A DNA stretch of 36,977 bases from a virus. The stretch is from positions 1 to 36,977 of the IMG/VR virus record IMGVR_UViG_3300030060_001866; one strand, given 5' to 3'. Positions 12,607-23,900 of this stretch are shown here, piece after piece (positions within the stretch are counted from its first letter, which is position 1; each line of letters begins with the position of its first letter). A model generated the notes under the pieces. That model did no database searches. It was not told the DNA's origin and saw nothing but the letters and a program-made list of their open reading frames with translations. The translations under genes and the position numbers were made by a program.

Positions 12607-12841
12607 TTATTATATAGTAGTAGAAAATATTAAAGAAGAGCTGAAAAAAGTAGGCGGTTTAATATTAAAAGATGAAGAAAGTAGATATTCTAAAGCAAAA
12701 GTCATATCTATAGGTAATTTAGTGCAAGGAGTGTGTGATAATGATATAGTATACTATGATAAACATGCAGGTCATGTAATTGACTACAATGGTAATGAAT
12801 ATCAAGTAATAACAATAAAGGACGTAGTTCTTGTAGAATAA
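12593..12841 (+). CDS. groES: phage-encoded GroES co-chaperonin
   Basis: 82 aa, slightly short of the usual 95. The mobile-loop tip is GGLIL (21-25), matching the hydrophobic GG-IVL that docks on GroEL. SKAKVISIGN follows, like the conserved G-x-V-x-x-V-G strand, and the C-terminus DNDIVYYDKHAGHVIDYNG then EYQVITIKDVVLVE is typical GroES. It overlaps groEL by 14 nt, so the two are translated together. The order groEL-groES is the reverse of most bacterial operons. The loop after GGLIL has lost part of the usual roof sequence. Confidence 0.9.
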   Translation: MRAVSYYIVVENIKEELKKVGGLILKDEESRYSKAKVISIGNLVQGVCDNDIVYYDKHAGHVIDYNGNEYQVITIKDVVLVE

Positions 12842-13278
12842 TGATAACAGCATCAGACCTAAGGGAAATGCAGTTATTTAAATATTACAGGCTCGTTCGT
12901 AAATGGGCCTGTAAAACTTATGGCCTAACAGATGCAGATTTAGAATTATTAATTTACCTTGATTGCAAAGGTAGATTTACTCGAAACGATTTTATCAATG
13001 GAACATATACTTATTCATGGGATAAAAAACGTTGGGATAAACTAAGAAACTCCGGTTGGATAGAAACATGGAGGCATCGCAACCGCACTTCAATTAAATA
13101 TAGTATTTTTAAGACATCATTTAAATGCTCCCAATTAATAAGTAGGATCTACCGTATATTATTAGCGGAAGAAGATCTACCTACTTCAGAAAGAAACACT
13201 TTTTTTAATAATAAATCATATACAGATAAAGTTTATAATAAAGCTATAGATGATATGATAAATGACAAACAAAGATAA
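12841..13278 (+). CDS. winged-helix (MarR-like) phage protein
   Basis: 145 aa. It begins with a helix (LREMQLFKYYRLVRKWACKT), then YGLTDADLELLIYLDCKGRF and a WDKLRNSGWIETWRHR segment that looks like recognition helix and wing. The helical order matches MarR-type winged-helix folds seen in phages, though this is judged by pattern only. A C-terminal helical extension follows. The ATG overlaps the groES stop by one base (TAATG). A regulator or structural DNA-binding role in the late arm is possible. Confidence 0.6.
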   Translation: MITASDLREMQLFKYYRLVRKWACKTYGLTDADLELLIYLDCKGRFTRNDFINGTYTYSWDKKRWDKLRNSGWIETWRHRNRTSIKYSIFKTSFKCSQLISRIYRILLAEEDLPTSERNTFFNNKSYTDKVYNKAIDDMINDKQR

Positions 13279-13573
13279 TACTATGAAAGCAATACCAAAA
13301 GTATGTGAAATTTTAAGACACAAAGGTAAAAAGGTTACTAAACCTAAATTGCCAGGTCTTAGCTCTCCATTAGACGCTCATTGTAAAGGTCCTAAAATGT
13401 ACGAACCAGCACCAAGCAAATTTACAGAAAAAGGCTTAAATAAATTAAAAGCTGCAAATATAGGTGGTGAATTTGGTCGTATCGTTGATAACGCTGTAGC
13501 AGATAAAGAAGATAAAGATAAAAAAGATTCTGCTCTTACAAAAAAAGGCTGCAAGAAGAAATATAAAAAATAA
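13262..13573 (+). CDS. small basic protein of unknown function (103 aa)
   Basis: The longest reading starts MTNKDNTMKAIPKVCEIL. The second methionine (13283, MKAIPKVCEILRHKGKK) is just after the upstream stop and may be the true start. It is rich in Lys and Pro, with a KPKLPGLSSPLDAHCKGP motif and a very basic Cys-containing tail (KKGCKKKYKK). I do not recognise it. Its position among virion and lysis genes suggests a structural or accessory role. Confidence 0.6.
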   Translation: MTNKDNTMKAIPKVCEILRHKGKKVTKPKLPGLSSPLDAHCKGPKMYEPAPSKFTEKGLNKLKAANIGGEFGRIVDNAVADKEDKDKKDSALTKKGCKKKYKK

Positions 13574-13941
13574 TGAGCTTCAAAATGTCTCCGCCTGATT
13601 TTCATAATAAAGATCAGCAAAGTAATAACGATAAGTCAGATGACTTACAAGGAACTATGAACGGAGAGCCAAATGTTATACATAAGCCGTTAGGTGAAGA
13701 TATTATAGCGGAAGCTAATAAAGATGGTACAATTTACCTTGATGAATCAATACCAATAAACAGCAAAAAAGGTAAACAAGCCATACGTCATGAAAAAGTA
13801 CACCTCGATCAAATGAACAGAGGTGATCTTAATTATGACGATAATTATGTTTATTGGAAAGGTAAAAAATATTCAAGGGACAGTATGTCTGAGGGTAGTA
13901 AAAAACTACCTTGGGAAAAAGAAGCTTGGAGTAAAACTTAA
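13573..13941 (+). CDS. putative zinc metallopeptidase (HEXXH), 122 aa
   Basis: Residues 73-77 are HEKVH in the context AIRHEKVHLDQMNRGDL, the zincin signature with two His ligands and the catalytic Glu. A third ligand could be Glu115 or Glu117 in LPWEKEAW. The first 40 residues are polar and probably disordered. The chain between is short, so this is a minimal peptidase-like domain such as phages sometimes carry near virion genes. Cleavage of a head protein or of peptidoglycan cross-links is possible. Activity is inferred from the motif only. The start overlaps the upstream stop by one base. Confidence 0.55.
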   Translation: MSFKMSPPDFHNKDQQSNNDKSDDLQGTMNGEPNVIHKPLGEDIIAEANKDGTIYLDESIPINSKKGKQAIRHEKVHLDQMNRGDLNYDDNYVYWKGKKYSRDSMSEGSKKLPWEKEAWSKT

Positions 13942-13945
13942 AACT

Positions 13946-15235
13946 ATGATCTACAAAAAAATAAGACAAAGTAAAAATAAAAACGGTAATAAAACTATGG
14001 CTAAAATGGTCGGTAGTAATCCGTATGCAAAACATGCTGACATAGCTGGTTCTGTTAAACAAGGTAAAGAATCATCTTATGATGAAAATAATGTTTATGC
14101 TCAAAAAGCAGCACTTACGATGAAAGAGCCGATTACTAAAAAAGCTTCAGCTACTAAACTTACTCAATGTAAGGCGGCGGGTCCATTAAAAAGGACGGAT
14201 GAGCTAAGCAGAAGAACAACCTCAGGAAATAATAGCAGTAGTGGTAATTATGATAATAGGTATAAAACTGGTGATATTGTTGTTAAAGACGGTAAAAGAT
14301 ATAAAGTTACAGAAAGTAGAACTTATCAAAATACTAAAAAACCAGATGGACCAAAGAAACCAAGCAGCGGGCCTTTTAAAAACCCAGCGGTACCAGGTCA
14401 AACATATCAAGAGTTTTTAGATGCTCCCTGTCCTTCACCAGGTAAACCTTTAACAAATCCGCATTGTCAAGGTCAAGAAGGTACTCAAAATATAAGTTTA
14501 GATCCTATTACGAACACAGAAACAAATACTACACCAGCATCTCAACAGTATAACATGGGGTATAGTCAAGCGACTAATGCTAACTGGGCAAGAGGTGCTA
14601 TGAGAAGAGGAAGCAATAGGGACGAAAGAAAGAATATGAAAAACATAGTTAAATCATTGAGTCCTGAACAAAGAGATCAGTTTAGAAAAAACATGAAAGC
14701 TCAAAGAAATACAGATATTGATGGTGATGGTAAAGTTTCTTTTGGAGAAAAACTTAAAGGTATATTTGGTGGAAGTAGACAACAAAAAAAGCTAAACGCT
14801 TTAAAAGGTGTTACTGATAGTGATGGTAATCCAATAATAGATCCAAACAAAAACTTAACTAGAACAGATGCTGCTATGATAAGTATGGATCCAAATAGTG
14901 AAGAGTACAAGCAAAAGTTAGAAAGTTTAACTATGAATAAATATAACATACCAATTAATAGGTATGGTGATTTTAAGCCAGGTGAAACTACAACAACTAC
15001 TTTCCAAGAAGAAGAACAAGAGGGTGATACAAAGTTTGAAGGTGTAGAAGGCGAAAGACAAATTGATTTTGGCGACAATAATACTGATAATAGCAATACT
15101 GATGACAGTAATACTATTAAAAACGATGAAGTTAACACGGATGCTGTAACAGCACTATCATCTGTTTTAAGTGGTGGTCTATTTTTTAAATTAAAAAATA
15201 AAGGTTTCGGTAGAGGCGCTGGATACGAAAAATAA
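13946..15235 (+). CDS. large low-complexity late protein with EF-hand-like loop (429 aa)
   Basis: I choose the start MIYKKIRQSKNKNGNKTMAK, 4 nt after the upstream stop. The frame is open further upstream but those codons lie inside the metallopeptidase gene. It is rich in Lys, Ser, Asn, Gly and Pro, with few hydrophobic stretches, so mostly disordered. Residues 257-268 (DIDGDGKVSFGE) form a canonical calcium-binding EF-hand or dockerin-type loop with D1, D3, D5 and E12. The C-terminal part has an Asn-Thr-Asp repeat (NNTDNSNTDDSNT) before a short GGLFFKLKNKGFGRG end. It is probably a virion or host-surface accessory. Confidence 0.65.
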   Translation: MIYKKIRQSKNKNGNKTMAKMVGSNPYAKHADIAGSVKQGKESSYDENNVYAQKAALTMKEPITKKASATKLTQCKAAGPLKRTDELSRRTTSGNNSSSGNYDNRYKTGDIVVKDGKRYKVTESRTYQNTKKPDGPKKPSSGPFKNPAVPGQTYQEFLDAPCPSPGKPLTNPHCQGQEGTQNISLDPITNTETNTTPASQQYNMGYSQATNANWARGAMRRGSNRDERKNMKNIVKSLSPEQRDQFRKNMKAQRNTDIDGDGKVSFGEKLKGIFGGSRQQKKLNALKGVTDSDGNPIIDPNKNLTRTDAAMISMDPNSEEYKQKLESLTMNKYNIPINRYGDFKPGETTTTTFQEEEQEGDTKFEGVEGERQIDFGDNNTDNSNTDDSNTIKNDEVNTDAVTALSSVLSGGLFFKLKNKGFGRGAGYEK

Positions 15236-15238
15236 ATT

Positions 15239-15640
15239 ATGACTAAAATATTAGCAAAAATATTTGGCAATGCAGGTGGTAGCATATTAGAAAAGCTATC
15301 TGGTGTTGCTGATAAGTTTATACAAACAAAAGAAGAAAAAGCAGCATTTCAAAAAGAAATGACTGAGATATTTATCAAAGCTGAAGCTGAGATGCAGAAA
15401 AACGTTACTGAAAGGTGGAAAGCTGATTTAGAGCACGGCAACTGGTTAACGCGTTCAGTTCGCCCTCTCGTTCTTATATTTTTAATAGTGGCGACCGTGC
15501 TCATGGTATTTATTGACAGTGGTTCAATAACTTTTAACGTAGAGCAGAAGTGGACAGATCTTCTTCAGCTTGTTTTAATGACTACTATTGGGGCCTATTT
15601 TGGAGGTCGAAGTGTTGAAAAATTTAAAAAAAATAAATAA
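15239..15640 (+). CDS. holin, 3TM-type (GTA_holin_3TM-like)
   Basis: 133 aa. An N-terminal amphipathic helical region (KIFGNAGGSILEKLSGVADK) is followed by NWLTRSVRPLVLIFLIVATV as the first clear membrane span (about 75-93), then a second span (LLQLVLMTTIGAYFGGRS, 107-124) and a basic tail. The R-P-L-V-L then I-G-A-Y-F-G-G-R-S-x-E-K pattern is the signature of this holin family in marine phages and gene-transfer agents. It makes membrane holes that release a muralytic enzyme. The 3D-domain protein of the left arm could be the partner. Confidence 0.85.
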   Translation: MTKILAKIFGNAGGSILEKLSGVADKFIQTKEEKAAFQKEMTEIFIKAEAEMQKNVTERWKADLEHGNWLTRSVRPLVLIFLIVATVLMVFIDSGSITFNVEQKWTDLLQLVLMTTIGAYFGGRSVEKFKKNK

Positions 15641-16395
15641 TGGCTAGAATAAGCACATACGTTCAAGATGATAATCTGTCTAAAAGCGATAAGTTTTTAG
15701 GTTCAGACTCTGGCGGTGCTACTAGAAACTTTTCAATAGCTAGCGTAAGTGATTTTTTTAAACAAACAAACGGCGCTGGAGTAGCTGGACAGTTAACATA
15801 CAAAAACTCTACAGTAACACCCAACAATGAATCAATGAGGTTTTTTTACGACTCTGGTTCAGAAAATTTGTTTTCAGGTGTAAATAAAATTAGGGTTAAT
15901 AAATTTGCTAAAGGTGATACGTCAAACGATGTAGTAAACATTTTAACGATCTTTGATAAAAAAAATATAATACTAATAGATACTGCAAATCAAAATAATC
16001 ACGGTATATATGAAGTATTAAGTGTTGTTCAAGTTGGATCAACTAATAATTATGATTTATCTTTAAATTATTCAGGAACTGGTAACGGTAATATATCTAA
16101 TACTGGTATATATGCTTTTTCTACTTTTTCTGGTGGCGCAGATAAACATCAAGAATTACAATTTACATCGAGTACTTTTGTTAGAGTAGCAGGAGCTCTT
16201 CAATTTGAAACAATAAACGGTTCTAGTATGTGTTACATAGACTTTGAACATAACTTAAACAAAAAGCCTTCTATTTCAGCAGAACAAGAGGGTTCACCTG
16301 GGCAGGTGGCATTAATGCCTGTAAAATATATAAACAATAATAAAGTAAGAGTTTACTTTGTTGGAACAACCAGCGGTAAAATCTTTGCAAACTAA
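15640..16395 (+). CDS. putative tail or fibre-associated protein (251 aa)
   Basis: Starts MARISTYVQDDNLSKSDKFL and continues GSDSGGATRNFSIASVSDFF. This N-terminus, a short anchor with D-K-x-L/I-G-(S/T)-D-x-x-(G/N)-(A/G)-x-T-x-N-F-S, is shared by many marine phage fibre-type proteins. The rest is beta-rich (SGVNKIRVNKFAKGD, YAFSTFSGGADK). The ATG overlaps the holin stop by one base. It probably forms the virion-proximal part of a host-binding fibre with the next two genes. Confidence 0.65.
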   Translation: MARISTYVQDDNLSKSDKFLGSDSGGATRNFSIASVSDFFKQTNGAGVAGQLTYKNSTVTPNNESMRFFYDSGSENLFSGVNKIRVNKFAKGDTSNDVVNILTIFDKKNIILIDTANQNNHGIYEVLSVVQVGSTNNYDLSLNYSGTGNGNISNTGIYAFSTFSGGADKHQELQFTSSTFVRVAGALQFETINGSSMCYIDFEHNLNKKPSISAEQEGSPGQVALMPVKYINNNKVRVYFVGTTSGKIFAN

Positions 16396-16417
16396 ACAAA
16401 ACTTAAACTAAAAAACT

Positions 16418-17890
16418 ATGGCAATACCATTTCTTTCAGACATAAAATTAAACGGTAACCAGATTAAGGAGTTGGTTGTTGATCATAAATCAGGTAGTCA
16501 ACCTTCAACTGGTTTCCACGGTCAGTTAATATTTAGAACAGACCTAAATAAAATATATATAAACGAATCAACAGATCAGACATCACCATCTTGGGCTAGT
16601 ATAGCTGGAGACATTACAAGCGTAACAGCTGGTAATGGTTTAACTGGAGATGCTACAACAGGTGATGTTACTTTAGCTGTTGGAGTTAGTAAAGGTATCG
16701 CTGTTGGAGCAGACAAAATCCTAGTTGATGCAGACGATGTATCATTAAACTTTACTAACAACTCCGACTCTGCTAAGCTACAGTTAAAAGAAATAGATAA
16801 CAACAGAATACTTGGTAATGTTTCTGGTGATTCTGAAGTTCCTACTGCACTTACAAAATCAGATGTACTAACTATGATTAACGTAGCTGACGGTGCGCAA
16901 GTAAACGTCGGTACTAATCTTACTGTTACTGAAAACAACACAACAGTTTCTATAGCATCGTCAACTGGTAGTAACGATTCAATTGCAGCGGCTACTACAA
17001 GTAAAGCTGGTGTAATGACTAAAGATGATAAATCAAAACTAGATGGTATTGCCACAAGCGCGAATAACTATAGCTTAGATTTATCTAAATTAGATACTGT
17101 TACATCCGCAATGGATGAAAATGACACGTTAACATTTGGAGACTCTGATAACGATACGCAAGTAACCATTAAAGGTAACCTAACGGTTATAGGAACAACA
17201 ACAACTAACAATGTTGAAACAGTTAGCACATCAAGTGGTGTTATATTTGAGGGTTCTTCGGCTGACGGGCATGATGCAACTCTTACATCTGTTGTCGCGA
17301 GTTCTGATAAAACATACACGTTACCAAACATAACTGGTCATATTCCAATATTAACTAATGATCCTGGTACAACAGCCATATCAGCTACAGTTACTGAACT
17401 TAATTATGTTGATGGTGTTACAAGCGCTATTCAAACACAAATTGACGGTAAACAAGATACGATAACTGGTGCCGCTACTACAATTGATGATTCAGACTTA
17501 ACAGCTTCTAGAGCATTAGTATCTAATGCTTCTGGTAAAGTTGCTGTATCAGCTGTAACTAGCACAGAAGTTGGTTATCTTGATGGTGTAACTTCAGGTA
17601 TTCAAACACAACTTGATGCAAAAGAAAACGCTGATAACAAAATAACTGAAAAATTATCAGGTAGTTCATCTACTTCGTATACGATAACTCATAACCATAA
17701 TTCACCAATAGTTGCTACTACTGTTTTAGATTACGGTAACGACGGTGTTGGCGCAACATACGAACAGGTTATGGTAGATATACAAAAAGGTAGCGATAAT
17801 AACACGATTACAATTACTTTTGGAACAGCTCCTGGAACAAGTCAAGATTATCTAGTGCTTATGGAAAAATTCCCAGCAGTTGGATCTTAG
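16418..17890 (+). CDS. tail fibre protein (490 aa)
   Basis: A beta-rich fibre protein. Near its start are VVDHKSGSQPSTGFHGQLIF and FRTDLNKIYINES, as in particle-proximal fibre modules. An SIAAATTSKAGVMTKDDKSKL block and two copies of a T-E-x-x-Y-(V/L)-D-G-V-T-S-x-I-Q-T-Q-(I/L)-D-x-K repeat follow (about 327-346 and 387-407). The end is a compact domain (SYTITHNHNSPIVATTVLDY). These elements are standard in fibres of marine myo- and podoviruses. It probably binds a surface glycan with the neighbouring proteins. Confidence 0.8.
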   Translation: MAIPFLSDIKLNGNQIKELVVDHKSGSQPSTGFHGQLIFRTDLNKIYINESTDQTSPSWASIAGDITSVTAGNGLTGDATTGDVTLAVGVSKGIAVGADKILVDADDVSLNFTNNSDSAKLQLKEIDNNRILGNVSGDSEVPTALTKSDVLTMINVADGAQVNVGTNLTVTENNTTVSIASSTGSNDSIAAATTSKAGVMTKDDKSKLDGIATSANNYSLDLSKLDTVTSAMDENDTLTFGDSDNDTQVTIKGNLTVIGTTTTNNVETVSTSSGVIFEGSSADGHDATLTSVVASSDKTYTLPNITGHIPILTNDPGTTAISATVTELNYVDGVTSAIQTQIDGKQDTITGAATTIDDSDLTASRALVSNASGKVAVSAVTSTEVGYLDGVTSGIQTQLDAKENADNKITEKLSGSSSTSYTITHNHNSPIVATTVLDYGNDGVGATYEQVMVDIQKGSDNNTITITFGTAPGTSQDYLVLMEKFPAVGS

Positions 17891-17913
17891 AAAAATAATT
17901 AAATTAAAATAAT

Positions 17914-20900
17914 ATGCCGAAGTTTCTTTCAGATGGACATTTCGTTGGTTCCACCACAGACGTACATATTTCAGGCGTTTTAAATATTAGTGGACAAGAC
18001 ATAGGCGGTGTTACATCTCCATCATTATACTTAGGACAACTTACAAATGCTTATCAGGCTGGTATGCAGTCTAGTGTACATTTAACCATGAAAACTACTA
18101 ATAACGCTGGTAATTTTTATTGGTACAGAGGTAATAGTAGCGTAATGTATTACTCTGACGCGTTGTACGTAGATAAATTTGTTGATAAAGGAGATACTAG
18201 TTACTATTTAGATCCAGGTAGCACTACAATATCATTAGATGTTCGTGGAAGAATAACAAGAGGTAGTAAAACATTTGGTGGTGGCAATGGTGTTTACGCA
18301 GACACTCGTTTAGGTATAGTAAACAACGGCTCTTTAACTAGTATAGTTAATGCTTCAACATATAATGACGCTAATTTTCCTGATTACGGTTTAGTATTTA
18401 TACAAGGACCTTCTACATCTAGCTATAATGTATGGTCAATATCTCCAGATGGACCTGCTAAAGGAAGTGATCTAAACTTCATATATCAAGCACAAGCAAC
18501 AAACATACACACACAAACACCTATGCTTAAATTGCATGGTAGCACAGGTAATGCAACATTTGCAGGAGAAATAACAAGTGGTAGTCAAGTAACCGTTGAT
18601 AGTAATTGGGTAACTAATGAAGGTTCTCTTAGTATTGTTCATGATCAAAATACATTAGGTGGTATTGGTATAGTAGCTAATAGTGTTTATAAAGGAGGTT
18701 TAATACAAAGAGATGGTACTTCTGGTGATTTTATGGAATTAACCACTTACACCTCTCAACCTTTAAAACTTAGAACAAACAATACAGATGCTCTTACTTT
18801 AGACACTTCACAAAATGCAACTATTGCAGGAAATGTAACAATAGGTTCTGATACTAATGAACAAGACTTTATAGTATACGGTAATGATACTGGTGAAAAG
18901 TTAATGTGGGACGGTAGTGAAAGTAGATTAGTAATCAATCATGACACTGATGACTTTGGTGTTGGTATATTTACAGTAGGTTCAGCACAAATGACTCAAC
19001 CTCAACTTAAAATTGGTAGAGATGCAAGTCAATACTGGGGAGTATATACTGAAGATAGAAACTCATACTTAATACATAGACAAGATGAAACTAGTGGCAC
19101 TATGACTACTAGATTTCAACAGTGGGATAGTAATACATCTGACCTAAGTGGTGAGTGGTTATGGCAATCTGGTGATGGAACCGGTGCTAGTATGACCACC
19201 GCACTCACGTTGACTCAGGGAGGTAACGCAACTTTTTTAGGTGAAATAAAACAGTCCACAAGAACAACGCTTCATGACAATGGTACTATTACTTGGGGTT
19301 CATCTAATAATTTTGGTGAATTAAGTTGGGATGGTGATTATGCTTTGTATAGAGGTAGATCTGGTAAAGGAATTAAACTACAAACTAACGGTAGTACAAC
19401 AGCTCTAACGTTAGATACATCACAAAACGCAACTTTTGCAGGTACAATTTCATCAGGTGCTATAACATCAAGCGCGAGTGTAATAGCAAGTGGTAATTCA
19501 AATAGTTTTGGTAATACTACAACAGCAGCATTATCTGCAACATCAGGTACTTTTTCTGCAAGTGTAACAGCAGCAGGTAATTCTAATAGCTTTGGTGCAA
19601 CAACTTTCACAGGATCACTTACTATGCCAAATTATATTTATCATAGCGGTGATACTAACACTTATTTTGGTTTTGGAGGAGCAGATTATTTTAATGTTGT
19701 AACTGGTGGTAGTAATGCTATAATAGCTCACGATAATGGAGCTGTTTATTTATATCACTCAGGTAGCCAAAAGTTTCAAACCATGAGCACAGGTGTATCC
19801 GTGTCTGGTTCTCAAGAATTAAAAGGTACAACTAGCACAGGGGCTACTTCACCTAAAACAGAGCTTGGTGGATTTATAACAGTACCAGGTGCTGAAACAA
19901 GTAGAATGACATATCTAACTGGTGTTAGTGAAAATAAGTTAGGTGGTTTATATAGAAAAGGTAGTGGTGCTGGTTACTCTTTAGTTTCAACAAAAGATGG
20001 TAGTACGATAACTTCAAACTGGTTAGAAAATGCTTTTCAAGCAAATGATAATTTTTCTAGTTTATCAAGTACAACAGCATCAACAAATCTTATTATAGAG
20101 ATTACAGTGCCTACTATGTTTCATGGTAGTAATGCTGGTATAGCTTTTTCAAATGGTGCTTGGAGAGCTAAAAATGTTAAAATAGAAGTATATGACGGCA
20201 CTAGTTGGTCAACAATATACGATGTAAGTAATAGCGATAGATCTGCACATATAAATTACTTCAGTAAAGGTGGTACTGGTGTTACAAAATTAAAATATAC
20301 CCTCACAAACTTTGCGACAACTTCTTGTCGTATTTCCTCAATATTTGCAAATAATTATACAGGTGGTAACGGTGTTAACGCACAGTTATATGATGACAAT
20401 ATATTATATGGTGATCAAACTATACAAGATGGTTATAGCTTATACGTACCAGCTTATGTATATCATACAGGCGACACAAACACTTATTTTGGTTTTGAAA
20501 ATAATGATGAATATAGAATAGTTATTGGTGGTGCAGAAGGTATACATATTAATTCTTCAAGAATTAGAATTAACAAACATATAGAGCCATCGGTTGATTC
20601 AAATTATGATATAGGTACTAGCTCATTAAAATTTCGCAAAATATATGCAGATACCTTATATGGTGATGGTAGCAACTTAACAAACTTACCTTCTGGTAGC
20701 TCAACAACTATAAACAATAACGCTGACAACAGAGTTATAACCGGTAGTGGAACAGCTGATACATTAGAAGCTGAAAGTGGTTTAACGTTTGACGGTAATG
20801 ATTTAACAATAGTTGGATCAGGTACTACAACAAAAAGATTATATGTTTCAAGTGACACAGACTATGGTAGGGCACATATTGGTAGAGCATCATTAGGTAA

Positions 20901-23900
20901 AACAGCTTTTGATGATCACGCAGGTTTTTCACACATAGATCATAGCTCGCAAACAAATTACGCGTTATTACAAAACTCTTCAGGAGATACATTTATAAAC
21001 ACGAAAACAGGACAAACAACATTTTTTAGAGTAAACAATTCAACTGTAGGTAAATACAACTCTAATGGGCTTTATTTTCCTATATATTACGATAGTAATG
21101 ACACAACTTATTACTCAAACCCAGCTGGTAATAGTATATTAAATCAAATTTCATTTGGTGTGCCAGCACTAGGTAGTAATACTAAAGCAAGATTTTTATC
21201 AATAGAAGGTAATGCAGATGCTTCTGGAGAAGGTTCAGGTAGAATATTCTTTACAGAGCATAATTCAACAGATGCTTCTAAATCTAAATACGGTATGTCT
21301 ATTGGTTATAGAGGTGGTAGTACAAGTATAGTTGGAACAGATGGTAACACGTGGACAGGTTTAAGCGATATTGGTAATGGACAATGGGGTATGTGGGGTC
21401 ACAATAATAGTGCCGCTGGCTCTCTTATTATGTACGGTGATAGAGCTGCTACTTTTATTGATTTTCTTGGTAACGATATAAAACAAGCTGTTTTAACTAG
21501 TAATGTAACTGGAGGTTCTGGATTAGATGCTGTTAGTTACACAAACTTAACAAATGTACCTTCATCATTTACACCAGCACAACATACACAAGCATTTAGC
21601 ACAATAACAAGTACGCCTACAACTTTATCAGGTTATGGTATAACAGACGCAGCAACATCAGCACAAGGAACTAAAGCTGATAATGCACTTCCAAAAGCTG
21701 GTGGTACTATGACTGGTGATTTAAACATAGGTGGCATAAGAATAGTAAGTGATAATGATGGTACCGATCAAGGTACTGCGTGGATTAGATCCAATAGTAA
21801 TTATTTAGTATTAAACGCTGTTGACGGTGATCACGTTTATTTAAACTGGGATACTGGTAATGGTGGTGGTTCTGGACACGTGTTTGTTGAGGATACAATT
21901 TATGCTCAAAAGTTTTATGATAGAGTAGATAGTAATTATTATTTACATCCAGGCGATACTGGAGCTTCACTTAATATTGCTGGTAGAATAGAAATGGCAG
22001 ATACAAAACCTATCATGTGGGATAATGCACAAATAAGAGCAGAAGGTAATGATCTTATTCTTGACGCGTCAACTAATACAAAGATTTCAAGAGAAGTCAT
22101 GGACACTGATGGTCAAGCTATAAAAGGTTATACACAAAATAAAGCCACGTCATCTTCTTGGACCAACGGAAACACTAGTAACCAAACAGGGTTTTATGGA
22201 GGTAATTTTAATGGTAGTGAAATTACAACTAAATGGGTTAATGGTCCTCATGGAGAAAGAACCTTAGCTGCAGAAACAGACGGTGATACTGGTAATGATT
22301 ATGATGGTGGTTATGTAAAAGCTATTAACAACTTAGATATAAACAAAGCTCATTTATCTATTGTATATGTTAAAAGAATAAGTAGCGCAGCATCTGGTAA
22401 TGTTTATCATGGTACTGGTGCAGGTACAAATCAAATTACAAACTTATCAAATACTTCAAATGGTAACCCTTACTTCCAATATCATGGCGCTTCAATATTC
22501 CCACAAGATGTTTGGTGTGTATCTATTGGTGTTATACAAGCTAACAACGATTCTAATACAGATGGTTCTTTATATACTGGTAGCAGTGCGTTACAAGGTG
22601 TATACAGGTGTGATACTGGTCAAAAAATAGCTAATGGTCATAATGCTTGGAAAATGGGTAGCGCTGGATCTTCACTAAGTAATGGTATTAGATTTTTCCA
22701 TTATTACTCTACAGATGCAAATTGTAAATTACAATGGGCAAAACCAGGATTTTATGAAATAAACGGTGATGAACCTTCTTTATCTCAGATATTATCTGCA
22801 GGCGCAAGCAGAGGATTACACCTTAACGGAGGTGATATATATTCGTCTAAATTTTATGATTCAGATAATACATCATATTATGTAGATCCAGCTTCAACAT
22901 CAACATCATTTGTTACTCAAGGAGATTGGAGAGTACCATCTGGTATAGCTTGGTCTGGTGAGTATACAGGAGGAGGAAAAATACAACAGCATAGTAATCA
23001 TTGGTATCTTCAATCTCCTGACGCTGGTGGTGTTATATTTAGAAACGCAAGTGGATCTAATAAATTTATATTTGATTTCACGCCTGGTGATGGAACCGCT
23101 ACTGGTTCATGGAAAGCTCCTATATTTTATGATTCAAATGACACAACTTATTATATAGATCCAGGAAGCACAGGCACATCGGGTAAATTTAGACAATTTG
23201 TTAATATTGGTGATTCATCATCTTATAGTACAAATAGTGGTAGTTGGGGAGCAAGGTTAAATGTAACTGATAACGTTCACGCTAGAATTGATGTGGCTCA
23301 AGATGCTGATAGCATGCAGGCAAGTTGGTATGCACATACTGGTCATTCAGGTTCTTACATAGGAACTGTAACAGATCACCATTTTTATATGATGGCTAAT
23401 AATTCAGTGGTAATGACACTTAATTCAACTGGTTATGCGCAAGCTGCTGGTTCAATGAGAGCACCAATATTCTACGATTCAAATGATACAGCTTATTATG
23501 TAAATCCTTCAGGAGGTTCTGTTCTAAATGGTGATGTTCATATTAAAGATCCTAGTACAGCTGGTACTAGTGGTAGAGTTAGATTTGGAACAAATACTAG
23601 TTGGAATAATCAAATAGGACTTGAGTCATATTGGATGTTATTAGGGTGTAATCAAAACGAAGGATTTAAGTTTAGAGACAGTAGTAGTAACATGTTACTA
23701 CAATTAAATGGTGGTAATAGTAGTAGCGGTAATGGTACTTTATCGGCAACGTTTGCTGGGGAGCTTTATATACCTAGTTATATAAGGCATGTAGGAGATA
23801 GTAATACTTATTTTGGATTTAATGGTGCTGACTCGTGGAAATTACATTTAGGTGGTGGTGATAGATTTGTGGTAAATACTAGTGAGTTTACTAGTAATTT

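Noticed and set aside
13823-13945. Upstream extension of the 429-aa gene (MILIMTIIMF...)
   Set aside because: It lies within the metallopeptidase gene in another frame, and a good start follows the stop by 4 nt.
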